This document shows positions 34,615 through 43,343 of a stretch of 64,000 nt of DNA, in pieces. Source of the DNA: Flavobacterium aquatile LMG 4008 = ATCC 11947 (GTDB lineage: Bacteria > Bacteroidota > Bacteroidia > Flavobacteriales > Flavobacteriaceae); NCBI RefSeq assembly GCF_000757385.1, contig NZ_JRHH01000002.1, positions 310,001-374,000 on the forward strand. The letters are read 5' to 3'. Each line of letters opens with the position of its first letter. Positions within the stretch are counted from its first letter, which is position 1. Made by a program: the position numbers and the translations under genes. Under the pieces are notes generated by a model, which was given only the letters and a program-made list of their open reading frames with translations, ran no database searches and was not told the origin of the DNA.

Positions 34615-35571
34615 ATGAATAATAAAAACATAAAAATCCTACACATAGACAGCAATCATCCGTTATTATGGAACCAACTTGAACAAGCAGGTTTCACTAA
34701 CGAAGAAGATTTCGCATCAACCAAAGAAGAAGTCGAAGCTAAAATCCAAAACTATAACGGAATTGTAATTCGTTCTCGTTTCAAAATCGATAAAACTTTT
34801 CTCGATAAAGCAACCAATTTACAATTTATCGCCAGAGTTGGAGCAGGTTTAGAAAGTATCGACTGTGATTATGCAGTAGAAAAAGGAGTTCATTTAATTG
34901 CTGCACCAGAAGGAAATAGCAATGCTGTTGGCGAACATGCACTCGGAATGTTATTATCCTTAATGAATAAATTAAACCGTGCCGACAAATTAGTTCGCGA
35001 CGGAAAATGGATTCGAGAAGGCAATCGCGGTTACGAACTAGAAGGCAAAACCATCGGAATAATTGGCTATGGAAACATGGGAAAATCATTTGCCAAAAAA
35101 CTCCGCGGATTTGACGTAAAAGTACTTTGCCACGATATTCTAGAAAATGTATCCGATGAAAATGCTACACAAGTTTCACTTCAAGAACTTCAAATGCAAG
35201 CCGATGTTTTAAGTTTGCACCTTCCATGGACGCCACAAACCGATAAAATGGTGAATACTGAATTCATCAATTCGTTCACAAAACCTTTTTGGTTCATCAA
35301 CACATCGCGAGGAAACAACGTAGTTACAGCTGATTTGGTGAAAGCATTACAATCAGGAAAAATTCTCGGTGCTGGTTTAGACGTGTTAGAATATGAAAAA
35401 TTATCTTTCGAAAATCTTTTTATCGATACAGAAAAACCTGCGGCATTCCAGTATTTACTAGATTCCGAAAATGTTTTGCTAACGCCACACATCGCTGGAT
35501 GGACATTTGAAAGTCATCAAAAATTAGCACAAACCATTGTAGATAAAATTATAAATTATTACAAAAAATAA
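34615..35571 (+). CDS. D-2-hydroxyacid dehydrogenase, phosphoglycerate dehydrogenase-like
   Basis: 318 residues. NAD-binding Rossmann motif GIIGYGNMGKSFAKKL near 146-161; catalytic Arg in INTSRGNNVV, Glu in GLDVLEYEKL, and His in LTPHIAGW. The C-terminal regulatory ACT domain of classic SerA is absent. Substrate may be 3-phosphoglycerate (serine synthesis) or another 2-oxoacid; the sequence does not decide. Confidence 0.88.
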   Translation: MNNKNIKILHIDSNHPLLWNQLEQAGFTNEEDFASTKEEVEAKIQNYNGIVIRSRFKIDKTFLDKATNLQFIARVGAGLESIDCDYAVEKGVHLIAAPEGNSNAVGEHALGMLLSLMNKLNRADKLVRDGKWIREGNRGYELEGKTIGIIGYGNMGKSFAKKLRGFDVKVLCHDILENVSDENATQVSLQELQMQADVLSLHLPWTPQTDKMVNTEFINSFTKPFWFINTSRGNNVVTADLVKALQSGKILGAGLDVLEYEKLSFENLFIDTEKPAAFQYLLDSENVLLTPHIAGWTFESHQKLAQTIVDKIINYYKK

Positions 35572-35660
35572 TTTTACGACTAACTTTTGTAATAAAAATA
35601 TGACTACTAAATATTTTTTTATATTTTAGTAAACTTAAAACTAACCAATAAAATAAAATT

Positions 35661-35999
35661 ATGGAATCAAGTAAAGTGGACATGTTTATGTTGATAAACA
35701 ATAAATATTTTGAAAGTCATCATTTAAATGCAATCAGAGAAAAATTATTAACACTTGACGATTCAAAATGGCCAATTGTTCAAACGATGCAATTCAAAAA
35801 TCCAGAGACTGCTCAAATGTTGTCTTTCCTTGGTGGTCCAATTGGAATTGATCGTTTTTATATAGGTGATACAGGATTGGGAATTGCAAAGTTACTAACT
35901 TGTGGAGGTTTATATATTTGGATGATTATTGATTGGTTTTCCATTGCAGGTACTGCTCGTGAGAAAAACATGGAAATATTCCAAAATGCATTATACTAA
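35661..35999 (+). CDS. TM2 domain protein
   Basis: 112 residues. TM2 domain: FLGGPIGIDRFYIGDTGLGI (the G-x-D-R-F-Y-x-G signature) followed by a second hydrophobic helix ending IWMIIDWF. Preceded by about 50 cytoplasmic residues. Small inner-membrane protein of unknown role. Start of a four-gene group with 3-base or overlapping joints. Confidence 0.9.
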   Translation: MESSKVDMFMLINNKYFESHHLNAIREKLLTLDDSKWPIVQTMQFKNPETAQMLSFLGGPIGIDRFYIGDTGLGIAKLLTCGGLYIWMIIDWFSIAGTAREKNMEIFQNALY

Positions 36000-36002
36000 T
36001 TA

Positions 36003-36407
36003 ATGAAAAAAAACAAGTTATATTCCATATTGATAATTGCTTCAATAGTTGGATTTGCTTACCTTTTTTACAAAATAAAGTTTTCCGAAAGTGCTCATGT
36101 AACGTTTTGTGTGATTAAAAATGTGACAGGTTATGCTTGTCCTTCTTGTGGTACAACTCGCGCGGTGCAACTTTTTCTTCAGGGAGATATTGTTGCATCA
36201 TTTTTAATGAATCCTTTCGGAATAATTGTTGCCTTACTTATGGTAATTGCTCCAATCTGGATTTTATTTGATACAATTACTAAAAAAGAAACCTTCTATT
36301 TTTGGTATATAAAAACAGAAAAAATCATCAGAAACAAATGGATTGCTATGCCATTAATTTTATTAGTTATTCTTAATTGGATTTGGAACCTATATAAAGG
36401 ATTATGA
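36003..36407 (+). CDS. DUF2752 family membrane protein
   Basis: 134 residues with three hydrophobic segments. DUF2752 signature: GYACPSCGTTRAVQLFLQGD, with the Cys-Pro-x-Cys-Gly-x-Thr-Arg core, and NPFG. The conserved Cys pair could bind metal or form a disulfide; function unknown. It starts 3 bases after the TM2 gene and overlaps the next gene by 4 bases. Confidence 0.88.
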   Translation: MKKNKLYSILIIASIVGFAYLFYKIKFSESAHVTFCVIKNVTGYACPSCGTTRAVQLFLQGDIVASFLMNPFGIIVALLMVIAPIWILFDTITKKETFYFWYIKTEKIIRNKWIAMPLILLVILNWIWNLYKGL

Positions 36408-36844
36408 TATACGACACTACTTTTCCCTACAAACCGTCAGAACACGAATCTGAAAAAGCATCCAACAGTTATTTGATGTCTTTGGTTGCTTTAGTTGCTG
36501 GTTTGCCACTGCCAATAGTCAACTTGTTGGCCACTTTTTTCTTTTACTTAGCCAACAGAAAAGGAACTTACTTTGTAAGGTGGCATTGTCTACAGGCACT
36601 TTTTTCACAGATGGCATTGTTATGCATGAATAGTTTCGGATTTTGGTGGACGATTTCAATACTATTTGACGGAAAAAAACCAACTAACTATTATTTTGCT
36701 TACTTGTTTACCATTATTTTTTTCAACTTATTAGAATTTATTTCTACAATTTATAGTGCGGTTCAAACTCGAAAAGGAATTCACGTACAACAATGGTTTT
36801 TTGGAAGTTTAACTAATTTAATTTGTAAGCCAAATGATAAATAA
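36404..36844 (+). CDS. DUF4870-like membrane protein
   Basis: 146 residues, about four hydrophobic helices, with RWHCLQALFSQM resembling the conserved F-x-x-x-Q-A block of DUF4870/Tic20-like proteins. Function unknown. It overlaps its neighbours on both sides, so it belongs to the TM2-DUF2752-M48 transcript. Confidence 0.7.
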   Translation: MIYDTTFPYKPSEHESEKASNSYLMSLVALVAGLPLPIVNLLATFFFYLANRKGTYFVRWHCLQALFSQMALLCMNSFGFWWTISILFDGKKPTNYYFAYLFTIIFFNLLEFISTIYSAVQTRKGIHVQQWFFGSLTNLICKPNDK

Positions 36845-37640
36845 AGCGTTAGTTCAAGGATTAATTATCCTAGTTTTATTCTTCGGAATGTTCTTTGGAT
36901 TGTCAAGAATTGACTTTGTTTCACTATTTGAAATTAAAGAAAGAACAGCTTCGGCAGAGAATAATATTGGTGACTTAATTTGGAATCAAATTCAGGAAAC
37001 CGAAGATGTAATTCTAAATGATTCTATTGTAAAAACATTGGATAAATTAATTCTTCCTATTTGTGAAGCCAATAATATCGAACGTGATTCATTGAAAGTT
37101 CATATTATCGATAAAGACGAAGTAAATGCGTTTGCTTTACCAAATAATCACTTAGTAGTTTACACTGGATTGATTGAAGACTGTAAAAAGCAAGAAGCGC
37201 TTCAAGGTGTTTTAGGCCACGAAATTGCTCATATCCAAAACAATCACGTGATGAAAAAACTATCCAAGGAAATTGGATTGTCAGTAATTCTTTCTGCTGC
37301 AACAGGAGGAAAAGGTGGCGAGATTTTGAAAGAAATTTTAAACACTTTATCATCTACAGCCTACGACAGAACATTAGAAAAAGAAGCCGATATGGAAAGT
37401 GTAAAATATCTACTGGAAGCCGATATCAATCCAGAACCCATGGCCGATTTTATGTATGAATTATCACAAGCCCACGACATGCCAAATGCATTAGAATGGA
37501 TATCAACACATCCAGATTCTGAAGCAAGAGCCAAATATATTTTAGATTATCTAAAAGGAAAGAAATACAAAAAAACACAAACCCTAACCCAGAAAGAATG
37601 GGGAGATTATAAGGTTTTGATTAGAAATAATAAAGAATAA
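36834..37640 (+). CDS. M48 family metallopeptidase
   Basis: 268 residues, one N-terminal membrane helix (about 5-25). Zinc site HEIAHIQNNH near 129-138 and the third-ligand motif EKEADMESVKYLLE near 182-195, as in HtpX/Oma1-type and BepA-type M48 enzymes. Probably a membrane-anchored periplasmic quality-control protease. Overlaps the DUF4870-like gene by 11 bases, which suggests it works with or on the three small membrane proteins; this is inference. Confidence 0.9.
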   Translation: MINKALVQGLIILVLFFGMFFGLSRIDFVSLFEIKERTASAENNIGDLIWNQIQETEDVILNDSIVKTLDKLILPICEANNIERDSLKVHIIDKDEVNAFALPNNHLVVYTGLIEDCKKQEALQGVLGHEIAHIQNNHVMKKLSKEIGLSVILSAATGGKGGEILKEILNTLSSTAYDRTLEKEADMESVKYLLEADINPEPMADFMYELSQAHDMPNALEWISTHPDSEARAKYILDYLKGKKYKKTQTLTQKEWGDYKVLIRNNKE

Positions 37641-37643
37641 ATA

Positions 37644-37675
37644 AAAAAGCTAAACTGAAAAGTTTAGCTTTTTTT
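37644..37675. terminator. bidirectional terminator
   Basis: Perfect 13-bp stem AAAAAGCTAAACT / AGTTTAGCTTTTT with a GAAA loop and flanking A/T runs, between convergent genes (M48 peptidase and the acyltransferase). Confidence 0.85.
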
Positions 37676-37695
37676 ATAATTTTGAACACTGAACA

Positions 37696-39498
37696 TTACT
37701 CCTGTTTCTCGTTCAACTTTCTCTCTAATTCTGCTTGAAATTCTTCCATTACGGGTTTCATTGTGCTTTCTGGAATATCTGCAATTCTAATGTACATCAA
37801 TCCGTCAATGGCGTTGTTGAATAAAGGATCAACGTTGAAGGCAACCAAACGCGCATTTTGTTTTATATATTTTTTGATAAGCACCGGAAGTCGTAAACTA
37901 CCTGGTTCTAATTCATCAATGATTTTATCAAATTTATTCAAATCGGCTTCTGCTTCATCGAAGATAAAATCTTTATCAGCATCTTTTAATTTTACTTTAA
38001 ATTCCTTTTTAGGATGAACATATTGAGCAATATACGGATCGTAATAATTAGATTTCATGAACTCAATCATCAACGACTTAGAAAAATCGGTAAATTGATT
38101 ACTGATACTTACGCCACCAAGTAAAAATTTATGCTCCGGATAACGCAAAGTGGTATGAATAATTCCGCGCCACAGCAGGAACAAAGGCATCGGTTTTTGT
38201 TGGTATTCTTTGATGATGAAAGCGCGTCCCATTTCTATGGAATTTTGCATCATTTCATGCAATTCACTTTCAAAACGGAATAAATCATTCAGGTAAAAAC
38301 CTGCCATTCCATATTTGGGAAAAATCTCCGAACCCAATCCCATTCTATATGCTCCAGCAATTTGTTTGGTTTCGTCATCCCATAAAAACATATGATAATA
38401 ATAATTGTCATACTTGTCCAAATCAATAGACTCATTTGTCCCTTCGCCAACTTCTCTAAAAGTAATTTCTCTTAAACGACCAATTTCATGAAGTATATTA
38501 GGAATCATGTTTGGCTTTGTAAAAAACACTTCGTAGTTTTTACTTTGCAATAATCTACTATCGGTTTCACGTAATTTTGCAACTTCTTCAACCATCTTGT
38601 CTTGATTGGCTGGCGTTACAATTTTCTTCGGGCTTTTCGGAATTTTTAAATTTGGAACTGTCAACAGTTTGCTTTCTTCGTTAAAAGAATTGGCTAACAT
38701 ATAGGTTTTTTTTCTTAAAAATTCTGAGTATTCCTCGATGGTTTTATGTTCATTTTGTTCGGCAACCGAAATTGGTTTTCCAACACGAACTTTAATCACA
38801 CGATCTTTTTGAGTCAATAATTCTGATGGTAATTTGGCAGTTCTTAATGTGTCTCCAATTTTAGAAAGCAAATAAAACAAGCGACTATTTTTTGCATGAA
38901 AATATATTGGAACAACAGGAACTTGCGCTTTTCTAATTACTTTAATTGCACCTTCTTCCCAAGCTTTATCAACAACCAATTTGCCGTCTTTGTAGGTTGA
39001 AACTTCTCCAGCAGGAAACATTCCAAGAGGTTTTCCGTCACTTAAATGACGTAATGTTTCTTTTATTCCAATCACACTAGATTTTGCATCTTTGTGATTT
39101 TCAAACGGATTTACCGGCATGATGTATTTCTTCATCGGCTCAATTCTATGCAATAAGAAATTGGCGATAATCTTGAAATTAGGTTCTTTTTCCAACATCA
39201 ATTTTAATAATAAAATACCGTCAATTCCACCAAGCGGATGATTGGAAATTGTGATATAAGCGCCGTCTTTTGGTAAACGTTTAAAATCTTCTTCAGGGAT
39301 TTCAAATTTTATTTGAAACTCATCCAAAATAGCATTTAGAAACTCTAAATCACTAAGGTGTTTGTTTCTGTCGTAAATCTTATTAAGCGTAGAAATTTTT
39401 AGGACTTTCATCAGCATCCAACCAGCGAAAGTGCCAAAAACTCCATATTTATCAGCATGTATTGCTTTTGCAACTTCTTTAGCAGTGACTAAACCCAT
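37696..39498 (-). CDS. olsF: two-domain acyltransferase, OlsF-like ornithine lipid synthase
   Basis: 600 residues in two parts. The N-terminal half (about 1-270) is a PlsC-type acyltransferase: ISNHPLGGIDGILL (His87, Asp93) and MFPAGEVST near 160. The C-terminal half (about 310-590) is a GNAT-like N-acyltransferase of the OlsB/hemolysin kind (REITFREVGEG, AGAYRMGLGSEI, GRAFIIKEYQQKP, LLGGVSISNQF). OlsF, described from Serratia with a Flavobacterium johnsoniae homologue, has this order and length: its C-terminal part N-acylates ornithine and its N-terminal part adds the second acyl chain. A related amino acid, such as glycine, cannot be excluded. Confidence 0.75.
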   Translation of the reverse strand: MGLVTAKEVAKAIHADKYGVFGTFAGWMLMKVLKISTLNKIYDRNKHLSDLEFLNAILDEFQIKFEIPEEDFKRLPKDGAYITISNHPLGGIDGILLLKLMLEKEPNFKIIANFLLHRIEPMKKYIMPVNPFENHKDAKSSVIGIKETLRHLSDGKPLGMFPAGEVSTYKDGKLVVDKAWEEGAIKVIRKAQVPVVPIYFHAKNSRLFYLLSKIGDTLRTAKLPSELLTQKDRVIKVRVGKPISVAEQNEHKTIEEYSEFLRKKTYMLANSFNEESKLLTVPNLKIPKSPKKIVTPANQDKMVEEVAKLRETDSRLLQSKNYEVFFTKPNMIPNILHEIGRLREITFREVGEGTNESIDLDKYDNYYYHMFLWDDETKQIAGAYRMGLGSEIFPKYGMAGFYLNDLFRFESELHEMMQNSIEMGRAFIIKEYQQKPMPLFLLWRGIIHTTLRYPEHKFLLGGVSISNQFTDFSKSLMIEFMKSNYYDPYIAQYVHPKKEFKVKLKDADKDFIFDEAEADLNKFDKIIDELEPGSLRLPVLIKKYIKQNARLVAFNVDPLFNNAIDGLMYIRIADIPESTMKPVMEEFQAELERKLNEKQE

Positions 39499-39525
39499 TC
39501 AGTTTTTTTGTTTATTGAGCAAAAA

Positions 39526-39533
39526 CAAAGATA
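39526..39533 (-). promoter_or_regulatory. putative -7 element of the acyltransferase gene
   Basis: TATCTTTG on the minus strand, exact TAnnTTTG, 27 bases before the start codon. Confidence 0.45.
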
Positions 39534-39634
39534 GTAATTCTTTCAAACGAAATTTTAAAAAAGTAAGAATTACGAAAATGGTTAAAAAACTATTATAATT
39601 CTGAATAAAATCTTCAATTTTTGCCGTTTTTAAT

Positions 39635-39642
39635 TACTTTTG
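39635..39642 (+). promoter_or_regulatory. putative -7 element of xth
   Basis: TACTTTTG, exact TAnnTTTG, 21 bases before the exonuclease III start. No well-spaced TTG. Confidence 0.45.
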
Positions 39643-39663
39643 AAAAAACTATAAAACGCTACC

Positions 39664-40425
39664 ATGAGAATCATATCCTATAACGTAAACGGAATTAGAG
39701 CAGCAATTAACAAAGGTTTTCTAGACTGGTTACAGCAAGCCAATCCCGATGTAATTTGCCTTCAAGAAATAAAAGCAACACAAGATCAAATTCCGACCGA
39801 AGAAATTACTAAAGCAGGTTATCCTTATCAATATTATTTTTCGGCCGAGAAAAAAGGTTATTCTGGTGTAGCAATTTTGTCTAAAACCGAACCCAAAAAT
39901 GTAGTTTTCGGAACCGGAATTCAGCACATGGATTTTGAAGGAAGAAATCTTCGTGCCGATTTCGAAGACGTTTCCATAATGAGTTTGTACTTGCCATCTG
40001 GAACCAATATTGACCGCTTGGATTTCAAATTTCAATATATGGATGAGTTTCAAAACTACATCAATCACTTAAAAAATGACATTCCCAATTTAATTATTTG
40101 TGGCGATTACAACATCTGTCACGAAGCAATTGATATTCATGATCCAATAAGAAATGCAACCGTTTCGGGCTTTTTGCCTTCAGAAAGAAAATGGCTTGAT
40201 GGCTTCATGAAATCCGGATTTGTAGATAGTTTTCGTCATTTTAACAAAGAACCACACAACTATTCATGGTGGAGTTATCGCGCTGGAGCAAGAGGAAATA
40301 ACAAAGGTTGGAGAATCGATTACAATTTAATTTCCGAAAATATCAAACACCGAATGACGCGCGCCGTAATTTTACCCGAAGCCAAACATTCAGACCATTG
40401 CCCAATTGTGATTGAGATTGATTAG
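39664..40425 (+). CDS. xth: exodeoxyribonuclease III (AP endonuclease family)
   Basis: 253 residues, endonuclease/exonuclease/phosphatase fold. Motifs: SYNVNGIRAAINKG, CLQEIKA (metal Glu), GDYNICHEAIDIHDP (Asp/Asn), WWSYRAGAR, and the C-terminal SDHCPI with catalytic Asp-His. Cuts DNA at abasic sites and trims 3' ends in base excision repair. Confidence 0.95.
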   Translation: MRIISYNVNGIRAAINKGFLDWLQQANPDVICLQEIKATQDQIPTEEITKAGYPYQYYFSAEKKGYSGVAILSKTEPKNVVFGTGIQHMDFEGRNLRADFEDVSIMSLYLPSGTNIDRLDFKFQYMDEFQNYINHLKNDIPNLIICGDYNICHEAIDIHDPIRNATVSGFLPSERKWLDGFMKSGFVDSFRHFNKEPHNYSWWSYRAGARGNNKGWRIDYNLISENIKHRMTRAVILPEAKHSDHCPIVIEID

Positions 40426-40725
40426 AAGCTAATCGCGCTGTTCGCTTCAATCTTTTTTACAAAAATTGGGTTTTTCTAATTAAAAAAAGAGCTTCCGTTG
40501 GTCGCTTTTCTTCAATAACAAAAACCACAATTTTCGATAAAAAAGGATTTCCACTTCCATCACGGCTAAAAACTTGTAAGATTTAATAAACTTAAAGTTG
40601 CAAATAAAAAAAACCAACTCGCAACAGTATAATTGTCAATAACAATGTCAATAACAAATAAAATCAACAGACCAAAAACCAATTTGATACTTTAAATTTG
40701 ATTCGATTCAATAAATACAAATAAA
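40426..40725 (+). other. intergenic region between xth and ompA-like gene
   Basis: 300 bases without a gene. Starts with phrase-like sequence (CTAATCGCGCTGTTCGCTTC, later GAGCTTCCGTTGGTCGCTTT), contains a perfect tandem 12-mer TGTCAATAACAA at 40634-40645 and 40646-40657, and ends with a -7 element. No conserved coding potential was seen on either strand. Confidence 0.6.
40693..40700 (+). promoter_or_regulatory. putative -7 element of the OmpA-family gene
   Basis: TAAATTTG, exact TAnnTTTG, 25 bases before the start codon. Confidence 0.45.
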
Positions 40726-41691
40726 ATGATTAAAAGAATTTCCTTAGGATTATTAGTTTTAGCACTATCAACATCTTGTGTTTCTAAAAAGATATACAAT
40801 GATTTAGAAACTAAATTCGCCGATTTAAAAAAAGAAAATAGATCTTTAGCCGATAACAACGAAGAATTAACAAAATCCAAAAACCAATTGGAAGCTGATA
40901 AATCCAAGTTACAATCGGATTATGACAAAATAAAAGCAGAACGCGATAAACTTCTTGCCGATTTTACAGCAGCAGATAAAAACCTAAAAACGCTTCAAGC
41001 TTCTTATAATGCTTTAGAAAAAGACAGCAATGCTGCACTTTCATCTAATATTGATAAAAATAGAGAATTACTTGCAAAGTTAGAAGCAAAAGAAAAATCA
41101 TTGGCTGCAGAGCAAGAACGTTTAAACAAATTGAAAGCCGATTTAGAAGCAAGTTCTAAACGATTAAATGAACTAGAATCTTACATTGCTGCGAAAGAAG
41201 CAAGTATGAATAAACTGAAAGAAACACTTTCAAAATCGTTAAAAGCATTCGAAGGAAAAGGCTTAACGGTAGAACAACGCAACGGAAAAGTATATGTTTC
41301 TATGGAAAATAAATTACTTTTTGGAACTGGTAGTTGGGCTGTTGGCGCAGAAGGAAAAACCGCAGTTGTAGCAGTTGGAAAAGTACTTGCCGACAATCCA
41401 GAAATTTCTGTATTGATTGAAGGTCATACTGATAATGATAAAATTCTTGGCGCTATTGGTGGCGGAATTGAAAACAATTGGGATTTATCTACAAAAAGAG
41501 CCACAGCAATTGTAAACATTCTTTCAGAAAACAAAGCCATCAATAAAGAAAACTTAACTGCTGCTGGACGTGGTGAATTTGCGCCATTAATGAGCAACGA
41601 CACTGCAGAAGGAAAAGCAAAAAACAGAAGAATCGAAATTATTTTGACACCAAAATTAGATGAGATTTCTAAAATGTTGAACGAACTATAA
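40726..41691 (+). CDS. OmpA family lipoprotein with coiled coil
   Basis: 321 residues. Lipoprotein signal with lipobox STSC (Cys18). Residues about 25-165 form a long coiled coil rich in Lys, Glu and Leu. The C-terminal OmpA/MotB peptidoglycan-binding domain (about 190-310) shows VLIEGHTDNDKILG, the family core, and LTAAGRGEFAP and KAKNRRIEI. Probably links the outer membrane to peptidoglycan across the periplasm. Confidence 0.92.
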   Translation: MIKRISLGLLVLALSTSCVSKKIYNDLETKFADLKKENRSLADNNEELTKSKNQLEADKSKLQSDYDKIKAERDKLLADFTAADKNLKTLQASYNALEKDSNAALSSNIDKNRELLAKLEAKEKSLAAEQERLNKLKADLEASSKRLNELESYIAAKEASMNKLKETLSKSLKAFEGKGLTVEQRNGKVYVSMENKLLFGTGSWAVGAEGKTAVVAVGKVLADNPEISVLIEGHTDNDKILGAIGGGIENNWDLSTKRATAIVNILSENKAINKENLTAAGRGEFAPLMSNDTAEGKAKNRRIEIILTPKLDEISKMLNEL

Positions 41692-41717
41692 AAATGGTTT
41701 AAAAGCTTATTAAGTTT

Positions 41718-41749
41718 AAAAGTTCAGAGATATTTCTTTGAACTTTTTT
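41718..41749 (+). terminator. terminator after the OmpA-family gene
   Basis: Stem AAAAGTTCA (41718-41726) / TGAACTTTT (41739-41747) followed by T residues. Confidence 0.75.
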
Positions 41750-41774
41750 CTTTTTAAAACGTAACCTTACTTTG

Positions 41775-41782
41775 TATCTTTG
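41775..41782 (+). promoter_or_regulatory. putative -7 element of the aldo/keto reductase gene
   Basis: TATCTTTG, exact TAnnTTTG. An in-frame TTG start at 41780 would lie within it, so the ATG pair at 41798/41801 is the real start. Confidence 0.5.
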
Positions 41783-41797
41783 CACTTTCAAATTCTT

Positions 41798-42841
41798 ATG
41801 ATGAAATACACTTTACTTCCAAATACCGACATAAAAATTAGTACAATTTGCTTAGGAACAATGACTTTTGGTAATCAAAATTCTGAAGCCGAAGCGCATT
41901 CTCAATTGGATTATGCCGTAGAAAGAGGAATCAATTTTATTGATACTGCCGAGATGTATCCAATTGGCGGAAATGCTCAAATCGTTGGAAGCACCGAACG
42001 TCATATTGGAACTTGGTTACAAAAAATCGGTTATTCTGAACGCGAAAAGTTGGTTGTTGCTACCAAAATCGCAGGGCCAAATCGCGGTTTAGAATACATT
42101 CGTCAACCGTTGGATTTTTCTAAAAAAAATATTCATGATGCAGTTGAATTGAGTTTGAAAAATCTTCAGACTGATTATATTGATTTATATCAAATGCATT
42201 GGCCAGAACGCGTGATGAACATGTTTGGTAAACGCGGAATTACCGAATTAGATACCAAATGGCAAGATAATTTTTTCGAAGTTTTATCGGTTTATGATGG
42301 TTTGATTAAGGAAGGGAAAATAAAACATATTGGTGTTTCTAACGAAAATCCGTATGGTGTAATGCGTTTTCTGCAAGAAAGTGAAAAGCATAATTTACCA
42401 AGAATTGCAACAATTCAAAATCCGTATTCGTTGTTGAATCGTCTTTATGAAGTTGGACTTTCAGAACTTTGTATGCGAGAAAATGTAGGATTGATGGCGT
42501 ATTCTCCGCTAGGTTTTGGAGTGCTTTCAGGTAAATATTTAAAAGGAATAAATCCAGAATACCGAATGGCAAAATTCCCTCAATTTACTAGATATATTGG
42601 CGAAAATGCGACTAAAGCTACAAAATTGTATAACGAGTTAGCCGAAGGAAATGGCTTGACAATTTCGCAAATGGCATTAGCATTTGTAAATCAACAAAGT
42701 CTTGTAATGTCAACAATTATTGGTGCAACATCATTAGAGCAATTAAAAGAAAACATCGATGCGTTTGATGTAGTTTTATCAAATGAAATTTTATCTGAAA
42801 TAGAAAAAATTCAAGAATTGATTCCTAATCCAGCACCTTAG
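41798..42841 (+). CDS. aldo/keto reductase
   Basis: 347 residues from ATG 41798 (or 346 from 41801). NADPH-dependent TIM barrel: FIDTAEMYPIGG (catalytic Asp and Tyr), KIAGPN (Lys), QMHWPERVM (His), IKHIGVSNENPYGVM, and the cofactor-binding IIGATSLEQLKENI near the C-terminus. Resembles the Tas/YajO-like group. Substrate not predictable. Confidence 0.93.
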   Translation: MMKYTLLPNTDIKISTICLGTMTFGNQNSEAEAHSQLDYAVERGINFIDTAEMYPIGGNAQIVGSTERHIGTWLQKIGYSEREKLVVATKIAGPNRGLEYIRQPLDFSKKNIHDAVELSLKNLQTDYIDLYQMHWPERVMNMFGKRGITELDTKWQDNFFEVLSVYDGLIKEGKIKHIGVSNENPYGVMRFLQESEKHNLPRIATIQNPYSLLNRLYEVGLSELCMRENVGLMAYSPLGFGVLSGKYLKGINPEYRMAKFPQFTRYIGENATKATKLYNELAEGNGLTISQMALAFVNQQSLVMSTIIGATSLEQLKENIDAFDVVLSNEILSEIEKIQELIPNPAP

Positions 42842-42953
42842 TTTAGTGCTCAGTAATCAGTAATCAGTGTTCAGTTTTTAAATTGTCAGTACAAATCACA
42901 TTAGAAATTTACTTTGTGCGATTTCTCCTTCGTCGAAATGACAAAAGTCTAAT
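42842..42953. repeat. phrase-like intergenic repeat
   Basis: Contains AGTAATCAGTAATCAGTGTT, with a short tandem AGTAATC, and later GATTTCTCCTTCGTCGAAAT followed by GACAAA. It separates convergent genes. The second phrase resembles intergenic sequence I have seen in many Flavobacteriaceae genomes. No gene. Confidence 0.4.
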
Positions 42954-43337
42954 TTACAGCTTAATATGAATTGCTTCAAGCGATTCGTCGCCAATTACGC
43001 TTGCTTTGTGTCCGTGAATTTTACTCTCGAAAAGAATATTTTCGGGTAAATTATCTTTTGCTATAAAATATTCTCCTGTTGAAAATAGTTTGTAATCGCC
43101 GTTTTGCAATTCTATTTTGAGAGTTCCTTTTAAAATTACGATAAAAGTGGCATCGCCAGATAAATGAAAATCGGTTTCATAACCAAGATTACTTTTTCTA
43201 ATTCTAAAATTTTTTGAAGCAATTTGATCGGTTAAAAACATACCGCCACGTTGATTTACATCAAATTCGATTTCGTCAAAAACAGAAATTCCACTATCAT
43301 TAGTAGTAATTGTTGTTACTATAAAAGGTTTATTCAT
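42954..43337 (-). CDS. cupin-fold protein
   Basis: 127 residues, no signal peptide. Beta-rich sequence with the cupin-like middle TDFHLSGDATFIVILKGTLK and ENGD-like turn (LQNGDYKLFSTGEYFIA). The metal-binding His pattern is incomplete: one His near 59, and another only in the C-terminal strand. Could bind a small ligand or act as a sugar isomerase-like protein, but I cannot assign a function. It lies 6 bases behind the dehydrogenase gene's stop, so possibly on its transcript. Confidence 0.65.
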   Translation of the reverse strand: MNKPFIVTTITTNDSGISVFDEIEFDVNQRGGMFLTDQIASKNFRIRKSNLGYETDFHLSGDATFIVILKGTLKIELQNGDYKLFSTGEYFIAKDNLPENILFESKIHGHKASVIGDESLEAIHIKL

Positions 43338-43343
43338 TTTTAT

